DNA from: Palaemon carinicauda
Taxonomy: Eukaryota; Arthropoda; Malacostraca; Decapoda; Palaemonidae
Direction of reading: 5' to 3'
Length of the DNA: 64,000 bases
NCBI RefSeq assembly: GCF_036898095.1
Contig: NC_090751.1
Span: 81,388,955-81,452,954, forward strand
Both the position numbers and the translations under genes were made by a program. The notes under the pieces were generated by a model, which was not told the DNA's origin, ran no database searches, and worked only from the letters and a program-made list of their open reading frames with translations. The stretch's first letter is position 1. Each line of letters begins with the position of its first letter. Below are positions 55,830-64,000 of the stretch, one piece after another.

Positions 55830-58362
55830 TCATCATCATCATCATTATTATTATCATTATCATTATCAACATCATTATCATTATCATCATTATTATCATC
55901 ATCATTATTACTATTATCATCATCATCATCATCTTCACCAGTATTATCATTATCATCATAATTATCACCATAATTATCATTATCATCATCACCATTATCA
56001 CATTATCATCATCATCATTATTATCACCCTCATTATTATCATTATCAACATTATCATCATACCATTATCATCAGCATTATCATAAGCATTATCAGCATCA
56101 TTATCATCATCATTATTATTATCATTATCATCATACTATTATCATCATCATCATCATTATCATCATCATCATCATCATTATCATTATCTTCACCAGTATT
56201 ATCATTATCATCATCACCATCATTATCATTATCATCATCACTATTATCACATTATCATCATCATCATTATTATCACCATCATTATTATCATTATCATCAT
56301 TATCATCATACCATTATCATCATCATCATTATTATCACCATCATTATTATCATTACCATCATTATCATCATACCATTATCATCAGCATTATCATAAGCAT
56401 TATCAGCCTCATATCACCATCATTATCATCATCATAATTATTATTATCATCATCATTATCATTAACAATATCATAGTTATTATCATCTCCATTATCATCA
56501 TTATTATCATCATCATTATTATCATTATCATTATCATCATTATTATTATCATTATTAGCATCATCATTATCATCATCATCATCATCTTTACCAGTATTAT
56601 CATTATCATCATCATTATCACCATCATTATCATTATCATCACCACAATTATCACATCATCATCATCACCACAATTATCACATCATCATCATCATTATTAT
56701 CACCATCATTATTATCACCATTATTATCATCATCATCATTTTCATCATCATCATCCCATTATCATCAGCATTATAATTATCATAATACCACTATCATCAT
56801 CATTATCATCATCGTCATTATCATTATCATCATTATTATCATCATTATTATCACTATCATCATTATTATCATCATCATTATCATCATCATCATTAATATC
56901 ATAATCATTTCATCATCATCATCATTCTCATCATCATCATTATCATCATTATTATCAGCATTATCATCATCATCATAATCATCACAAGTATTATCATTAT
57001 CATAATCATGATTATTATCATCATTATTATCATCATTATTATCATCGTCATTATGATTATCTTCACCATCATCCTTATTATCATCCTCATTATCATCATT
57101 ATCATTATCATCATCTTCATTATCATCATTATCATCATACTATTATCATTATCATCATTATTGTCATTTATCATTATCAGCATCATTATCATCATCCTTA
57201 TCAGCATCATTATCATCATTATTATCATCGTCATTATGATTATCCTCATCATCATTATCATTATCATTGTCATTATCATCATCATTATCATCATTACCAT
57301 CTGTATTATCATTATCATCAATATCATCATCATTATTATCATCATCATTATCATCTTTATCATTATCATTATCATTGTCATCATCATGATCATTATCATC
57401 CTTATTATCATAATCAATTCATTATCATTATCATCATTATTATCATCATTATCATCATATCAATATGATCATGATCATTATTATCAGCATTATCATCATC
57501 ATAATTATTATCATCATTATTATCATTATCATCATCATTATTATTATCATCATCATTATCATCATTATATTTTTCCTAATCATTATCATTATCGCCATTA
57601 TTATTATCATCATCATTGTCATCATCATTATTTTTATCATAATCATCATTATCATCACCATTATTGTCATCATTATATTCATCCTCATTATCATCATCAA
57701 CATTATTATCATAATTTTCATCAATATTATCATTATCATCATTATTATCACCATCATTATTATCATCATCATCGTTATCATTATTGTCATTTATCATTAT
57801 CATCAACATGAGTATCATTATTATCATCATTATTAACATTATAATTTCAATATCGTCATCATCATCATCATCATTATCATCATTATTATCTTTGTTATTA
57901 TCATTATCATCATTTTTTATCATAATCATTATAATCATCATCATCATCATTATTATCATTATCATTATAATCGTCCTCATTATCATTATCATCATCATCA
58001 TTATTATCATCATTATCATCATTAACATTATCATCATAATTTTCATCATTATCATTATCATCATCATCATCATCATCATCATCATTACCATCTTTATTAT
58101 CTTTATCATTATCAACATTTTCATCATTATTATCATCATCTTCGATATTATCATCATCATTATCATCATCATCATAATCATTCTCATTATCGTCATCATC
58201 ATCATCATTATTATTATTATCATCATTATTATCATTATAATCATCCTCATTAACATTATCATCATTATTATCATCATTATCATTATCATCATCAACATTA
58301 TTATCGTTATTATCACCATCATCATTATCATCATCATCCTTATTATCATCATCATTATCAAA
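55830..58362. repeat. (ATC/ATT)n trinucleotide tract, about 2.5 kb
   Basis: Almost entirely at(c/t) triplets with occasional single changes; the plus strand is nearly free of G. All reading frames in it (poly-Ile, His/Tyr, Met/Ile) are artefacts. Confidence 0.95.
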
Positions 58363-58965
58363 CTACTACTAATTCTAGCTTAGTTACAACCCTAGTTGGA
58401 AAAGCAAGATGCTATAAGCCCAAGGGCTCCAACAAGGAAAAACAGCTCAAATGAGGAAAGGAAATAAGGAAATAGATAAACTACAAGAGAAGTAATTAGC
58501 AATTAAGATAAAATTGTTTTAAGAACAATAACAACATTAAAATAAATCTTTCATATATAAACAATAAAAGCTTCAAAAACAAGAGGAAGAGAAATAAAAT
58601 AGAATAGGGTACTCGAGAGGCTATGTCACTACCTAAGACCAGAGAACAATGGTTTGATTTTTGAGTGTCCTTCTCCTAGAAGAGCTGCTTAATATAGCTA
58701 AAGAGTCTCTTCTACCGTTACCAAGAGGGAAGTAGCCACTGAACAACTAGGCTACAGTGCAGTAGTGAACCTCTTGAGAGAAGAAAAGTTTGGTATCTCA
58801 GTGTTGTCAGGTGTATGAGGACAGAGGAGATTGTGGAAAGAATAGACCAGTGTATGTGTAGGCAATGGAATATTGAACCGTAACCAGAGAGAGGGATCCA
58901 ATATAGTATTGTCTGGCCAGTCAAACGACCCAATAACTCTCTAGCGGTAGTATCTCAATGAGTGG
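58363..58965. repeat. Dispersed repeat family S2, longest copy, about 600 bp
   Basis: Starts tagcttagttacaaccctag, then gcaagatgctataagccc; includes gagtgtccttctcctagaag, tgttgtcaggtgtatgagga and ctctctagcggtagtatct. The left flank is a triplet microsatellite, as in the other copies. The Gypsy solo LTR has inserted at its far end. Confidence 0.8.
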
Positions 58966-58967
58966 AT

Positions 58968-59223
58968 TGTGACGGGCCGAGAGAAAGGTTGTGACTCAAA
59001 GGCAGGAAGCAATCAACTGAGTAACTTTATTAAAGAACACTCTCCTTTATATACAAAAGCCCAAGGCAACAGGAATTTTCATGTTCACAAGACAGACAAT
59101 GTTACAGAGGAAACACGGAGACATGTTTATTCAGGTTCTTTTTAGTGCGAGGGAAGAGCACAGATACAAGCATAATATATACAAAATAATTTATGTACGA
59201 TTGTGTGACACACGGTTGGTACA
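58968..59223 (-). mobile_element. Solo LTR of the Gypsy element family
   Basis: 256 bp, same boundaries as 39362-39617. Flanked by a ggat duplication (58964-58967 and 59224-59227). No internal sequence remains, consistent with LTR-LTR recombination. Confidence 0.9.
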
Positions 59224-59229
59224 GGATGG

Positions 59230-59231
59230 TT

Positions 59232-59305
<74 letters not shown>

Positions 59306-59374
59306 TGCAGTATTACATCGAAAATAATTTGCCTTTATCGATGTATTAGGAAATACACTCCCAAAATATTGGAC

Positions 59375-59431
<57 letters not shown>

Positions 59432-59434
59432 GTA

Positions 59435-59498
<64 letters not shown>

Positions 59499-59580
59499 GT
59501 CCAATATTTTAGGAGTGTATTTCCTAATACATCGATAAAGGCAAATTATTTTCGATGTAATACTGCAATCATTTTTAACC
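59230..59580. repeat. Palindrome with (TA)n loop
   Basis: Arms 59301-59377 and 59496-59572 are 77-bp inverted repeats with one mismatch by eye. The loop is (TA)n with a tatgtatgtatgtat centre. A further (TA)n tract precedes the left arm. Confidence 0.9.
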
Positions 59581-59641
59581 TCAGATATTTTTAAGAAGAT
59601 TAAACCATGTGTCGGAACACCTTTGAAGTGTCAATAAAATA

Positions 59642-59643
<2 letters not shown>

Positions 59644-59701
<58 letters not shown>

Positions 59702-59810
59702 GCTACGCTACAAACCTAGTTGGAAAAGCTAGATGCTATAAGGCCAAGGGCTCCAACGTGGAAAAAAATAGCCCATTGAGGAAAGGAAATTAGGAAGTAA
59801 ATTCATAGAT
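59644..59810. repeat. (TTA)n plus dispersed repeat family S2, copy 4
   Basis: (TTA)n to about 59700, then gctacgctacaaacctagtt, tagatgctataaggcc and attgaggaaagg. Confidence 0.85.
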
Positions 59811-60294
59811 ATTACTTTAGTTCAGTTCAGTATTTGAGGCAAAACTCCTCTTTATTGAAAGTGGAAATTCAAAATTAATTCCAATATTAATTGTTGCTAC
59901 GATTTTTATTCAATTTGTAATATTAAAATGTGATTCGATTACCAAATTCACGTGGCTTGAAACTCCATAAGTCTATAATTGTTGAATAAGTTTACCGGTT
60001 CTAAAAGTAATATATGTTTGAAACAAAGCTGGTGCTTTTATTAGCGGGTCAACTAATTTGGTGGGCTGTTTTGCTTCTATAAAAGTTAATAGAAATTCTA
60101 AACGCCATGATATACTTCGTTTTAGTTCGGAGAATTCGTTGCATATGCTCTACTCTGTCTCGAATTCTTGCACTTTTTTTTATTTAAGTAATAATATAAA
60201 AAAATTCGCTTATCATTTATCAGTTTGGTAATGTCCAGACGAAAACACCTTTTCATTTCCTTTGACTAGATTCCATCAATTTTTTTTATTATAT
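59811..60294. other. No gene seen
   Basis: AT-rich; nothing recognised. Confidence 0.5.
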
Positions 60295-60390
60295 TTTAAT
60301 TCATCATCATCTACTTTTCGCTTCATAGTCCTCAGCCCTATAGAGCCCAGCTGAACATTTGGTGAATTAATCTCTCTTGTGTATGTCAAT
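60295..60390 (-). pseudogene. Short LINE C-terminus fragment
   Basis: cttcatagtcctcagcc, gagcccagctgaac and tggtgaattaatctctcttg match 45985-46090, with an internal deletion. Relic only. Confidence 0.6.
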
Positions 60391-60547
60391 AAGGCCAATT
60401 CAAATAGAATTAATTTCATACGTAATTTCAGAAAAAAAAATATTATTAAGCTCAGTTAGATAGTTTCATCACAGCTTAGAATTTATTTTTTATTTTTTTC
60501 TCTATCATATTTCTAAATATGTTTACCTCCATTGCGTGAGATATCTT
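60391..60547. other. No gene seen
   Basis: AT-rich spacer. Confidence 0.5.
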
Positions 60548-60712
60548 TTAAAGGTTTAAAAGTCGCTCATGAATGGCAGAGGCAAGGGACAGTAACATTA
60601 CCCTAGCAAGGAGGACGACGCCCTAGAGACTGACCATTTAAGATATGATCAGTGCCCACGCCTCCTCTTCACCCATTCTAGGACCAGGGACGGATAGGCA
60701 TTGGGAGGTATT
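60548..60712 (-). mobile_element. tRNA-derived SINE copy, tail half
   Basis: Plus-strand text tttaaaggtttaaaagtcgc, tcatgaatggcagaggcaag and ccctagagactgaccat matches the tail half of the copy at 19380. Confidence 0.75.
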
Positions 60713-61041
60713 CATAAAAATGAAAGATATCCTTGTAAGCATGAGGTACAAGTACAAGGTAATTCTCTGAAGCAAAAGGTAGAAGTATAAGCAAATCTTT
60801 CTTTCCATATTCATAATGATTACCTTTTACCTGCGAGGATATCCTCCAAGCAGAAGTAAAAGGTTGACTCGTGTTTCGGGAGCGCTTGTAAGATTTCATT
60901 TATGTTGTCAAGATAAGAAAGAGTTTAGTATTTATAATACGTATTTAATGCCCTGTTTTTACTTGTATTTAATTAAGTTTACCTATCAGAAAAAACACAG
61001 ACGACGCCGCGCCTTCCCCAAAGCCTCGCTGGCGACATCTA
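60713..61041. other. No gene seen
   Basis: Unique-looking flank of the satellite array. A short frame near 60960 reads KKHRRRRAFPKASLATS, probably chance. Confidence 0.45.
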
Positions 61042-64000
61042 TCCCCCACCCCTTGCATTAGAAGTTCTTTGACCTCTTTTTAGCTCCCCCACCCCTTGCA
61101 TTAGAAGTTCTTTGACCTCTTTTTAGCTCCCCCACCCCTTGCATTAGAAGTTCTTTGACCTCTTTTTAGCTCCCCCACCCCTTGCATTAGAAGTTCTTTG
61201 ACCTCTTTTTAGCTCCCCCACCCCTTGCATTAGAAGTTCTTTGACCTCTTTTTAGCTCCCCCACCCCTTGCATTAGAAGTTCTTTGACCTCTTTTTAGCT
61301 CCCCCACCCCTTGCATTAGAAGTTCTTTGACCTCTTTTTAGCTCCCCCACCCCTTGCATTAGAAGTTCTTTGACCTCTTTTTAGCTCCCCCACCCCTTGC
61401 ATTAGAAGTTCTTTGACCTCTTTTTAGCTCCCCCACCCCTTGCATTAGAAGTTCTTTGACCTCTTTTTAGCTCCCCCACCCCTTGCATTAGAAGTTCTTT
61501 GACCTCTTTTTAGCTCCCCCACCCCTTGCATTAGAAGTTCTTTGACCTCTTTTTAGCTCCCCCACCCCTTGCATTAGAAGTTCTTTGACCTCTTTTTAGC
61601 TCCCCCACCCCTTGCATTAGAAGTTCTTTGACCTCTTTTTAGCTCCCCCACCCCTTGCATTAGAAGTTCTTTGACCTCTTTTTAGCTCCCCCACCCCTTG
61701 CATTAGAAGTTCTTTGACCTCTTTTTAGCTCCCCCACCCCTTGCATTAGAAGTTCTTTGACCTCTTTTTAGCTCCCCCACCCCTTGCATTAGAAGTTCTT
61801 TGACCTCTTTTTAGCTCCCCCACCCCTTGCATTAGAAGTTCTTTGACCTCTTTTTAGCTCCCCCACCCCTTGCATTAGAAGTTCTTTGACCTCTTTTTAG
61901 CTCCCCCACCCCTTGCATTAGAAGTTCTTTGACCTCTTTTTAGCTCCCCCACCCCTTGCATTAGAAGTTCTTTGACCTCTTTTTAGCTCCCCCACCCCTT
62001 GCATTAGAAGTTCTTTGACCTCTTTTTAGCTCCCCCACCCCTTGCATTAGAAGTTCTTTGACCTCTTTTTAGCTCCCCCACCCCTTGCATTAGAAGTTCT
62101 TTGACCTCTTTTTAGCTCCCCCACCCTTGCATTAGAAGTTCTTTGACCTCTTTTTAGCTCCCCCACCCCTTGCATTAGAAGTTCTTTGACCTCTTTTTAG
62201 CTCCCCCACCCCTTGCATTAGAAGTTCTTTGACCTCTTTTTAGCTCCCCCACCCTTGCATTAGAAGTTCTTTGACCTCTTTTTAGCTCCCCCACCCTTGC
62301 ATTAGAAGTTCTTTGACCTCTTTTTAGCTCCCCCACCCCTTGCATTAGAAGTTCTTTGACCTCTTTTTAGCTCCCCCACCCCTTGCATTAGAAGTTCTTT
62401 GACCTCTTTTTAGCTCCCCCACCCCTTGCATTAGAAGTTCTTTGACCTCTTTTTAGCTCCCCCACCCCTTGCATTAGAAGTTCTTTGACCTCTTTTTAGC
62501 TCCCCCACCCCTTGCATTAGAAGTTCTTTGACCTCTTTTTAGCTCCCCCACCCCTTGCATTAGAAGTTCTTTGACCTCTTTTTAGCTCCCCCACCCCTTG
62601 CATTAGAAGTTCTTTGACCTCTTTTTAGCTCCCCCACCCCTTGCATTAGAAGTTCTTTGACCTCTTTTTAGCTCCCCCACCCCTTGCATTAGAAGTTCTT
62701 TGACCTCTTTTTAGCTCCCCCACCCCTTGCATTAGAAGTTCTTTGACCTCTTTTTAGCTCCCCCACCCCTTGCATTAGAAGTTCTTTGACCTCTTTTTAG
62801 CTCCCCCACCCCTTGCATTAGAAGTTCTTTGACCTCTTTTTAGCTCCCCCACCCCTTGCATTAGAAGTTCTTTGACCTCTTTTTAGCTCCCCCACCCCTT
62901 GCATTAGAAGTTCTTTGACCTCTTTTTAGCTCCCCCACCCCTTGCATTAGAAGTTCTTTGACCTCTTTTTAGCTCCCCCACCCCTTGCATTAGAAGTTCT
63001 TTGACCTCTTTTTAGCTCCCCCACCCCTTGCATTAGAAGTTCTTTGACCTCTTTTTAGCTCCCCCACCCCTTGCATTAGAAGTTCTTTGACCTCATTTTA
63101 GCTCCCCCACCCTTGCATTAGAAGTTCTTTGACCTCTTTTTAGCTCCCCCACCCCTTGCATTAGAAGTTCTTTGACCTCTTTTTAGCTCCCCCACCCCTT
63201 GCATTAGAAGTTCTTTGACCTCTTTTTAGCTCCCCCACCCCTTGCATTAGAAGTTCTTTGACCTCTTTTTAGCTCCCCCACCCCTTGCATTAGAAGTTCT
63301 TTGACCTCTTTTTAGCTCCCCCACCCCTTGCATTAGAAGTTCTTTGACCTCTTTTTAGCTCCCCCACCCCTTGCATTAGAAGTTCTTTGACCTCTTTTTA
63401 GCTCCCCCACCCCTTGCATTAGAAGTTCTTTGACCTCTTTTTAGCTCCCCCACCCCTTGCATTAGAAGTTCTTTGACCTCTTTTTAGCTCCCCCACCCCT
63501 TGCATTAGAAGTTCTTTGACCTCTTTTTAGCTCCCTCACCCCTTGCATTAGAAGTTCTTTGACCTCTTTTCAGCTCCCCCACCCCTTGCATTAGAAGTTC
63601 TTTGACCTCTTTTTAGCTCCCCCACCCCTTGCATTAGAAGTTCTTTGACCTCATTTTAGCTCCCCCACCCCTTGCATTAGAAGTTCTTTGACCTCTTTTC
63701 AGCTCCCCCACCCCTTGCATTAGAAGTTCTTTGACCTCTTTTTAGCTCCCCCACCCCTTGCATTAGAAGTTCTTTGACCTCTTTTTAGCTCCCCCACCCT
63801 TGCATCAGAAGTTCTTTGACCTCTTTTTAGCTCCCCCACCCCTTGCATTAGAAGTTCTTTGACCTCTTTTTAGCTCCCCCACCCCTTGCATTAGAAGTTC
63901 TTTGACCTCTTTTTAGCTCCCCCACCCCTTGCACTAGAAGTTCTTTGACCTCTTTTTAGCTCCCCCACCCCTTGCATTAGAAGTTCTTTGACCTCTTTTT
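61042..64000. repeat. 43-bp satellite array, about 69 copies, open to the right
   Basis: The unit starts ctcccccaccccttgcatta and continues gaagttctttgacctctttt. First starts at 61048, 61091 and 61134 (same point in the unit) give 43 bp. Five units are 42 bp (one c lost near 62121, 62251, 62281, 63110, 63797). Base variants (cattttag, ttttcag, gcactag, gcatcag, ccctcacc) lie mainly after 63080. Confidence 0.98.

Noticed and set aside
55830..58362. Long frames encoding poly-Met/Ile, poly-Ile or His/Tyr proteins
   Set aside because: They are translations of an (ATC/ATT)n microsatellite in every frame.
61042..64000. CRISPR-like look of regularly spaced short repeats
   Set aside because: There are no unique spacers; the 43-bp unit is continuous and the genome is eukaryotic, so it is a satellite.

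Overview
The window is eukaryotic, repeat-dominated DNA. I found no complete, convincing host gene. Almost everything recognisable is transposable elements, remnants of them, or satellite and microsatellite DNA. The mix points to a crustacean, most likely a decapod shrimp: DIRS-like tyrosine-recombinase retrotransposons, BEL/Pao, Ty3/Gypsy, a Penelope-like element, several LINEs, a tRNA-derived SINE, long (TA)n tracts and (TTAGG)-like pentamers. From memory, the (TTA)n-linked repeat seen four times and the LINE C-terminus at 45885 are common in decapod (especially caridean) assemblies; that placement is an inference.

Layout. 1-1935 (-): open 5' part of a DIRS-like gag gene that runs off the left edge. 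2318-8229 (-): decayed DIRS-like element A with 44-bp inverted termini. 8268-8583: small foldback that looks like a miniature DIRS derivative. 8582-15974 (-): DIRS-like element B with identical 43-bp inverted termini around a decayed interior full of minisatellites. 16000-19000: sparse, with a SINE head, a 0.5-kb foldback and a (TA)n tract. 19024-26590 (+): BEL/Pao element with a 2.1-kb 5' LTR carrying a SINE, damaged gag-pol, and a deletion joining RNase H to the middle of the 3' LTR. 27600-36140 (+): DIRS-like element D, the best preserved, with gag, RT/RNase H and an apparently intact tyrosine recombinase. 36140-39330: dispersed repeats, LINE RNase H debris and a tRNA-like palindrome. 39362-43310 (-): Ty3/Gypsy element lacking its 5' end, abutting a 5'-truncated Penelope-like element (43310-44040, +). 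44040-49733: SINE, old LINE debris and a nearly complete LINE (46121-49418, -) with a 15-bp target duplication, followed by a MITE-like element. 49787-55030: microsatellites, a 112-bp GC-rich tandem array, a 123-codon zinc-ribbon ORF that may be a Merlin-type transposase fragment or a small gene, and a minisatellite. 55030-58362: LINE RT remnant running into 2.5 kb of (ATC/ATT)n. 58363-61041: dispersed repeats, a solo Gypsy LTR with target duplication, and another palindrome. 61042-64000: 43-bp satellite, about 69 copies, continuing past the right edge.

How the parts relate. The DIRS-like elements share a gag cysteine signature and the order gag, RT/RNase H, tyrosine recombinase. The two Gypsy LTR copies (39362 and 58968) belong to one family. 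The SINE family occurs five times in both orientations and the (TTA)n-linked family four times. (TA)n tracts repeatedly serve as insertion sites or as loops and flanks of palindromes. Apart from the left-edge gag, the recombinase of D and the short zinc-ribbon ORF, the recognisable reading frames are interrupted.
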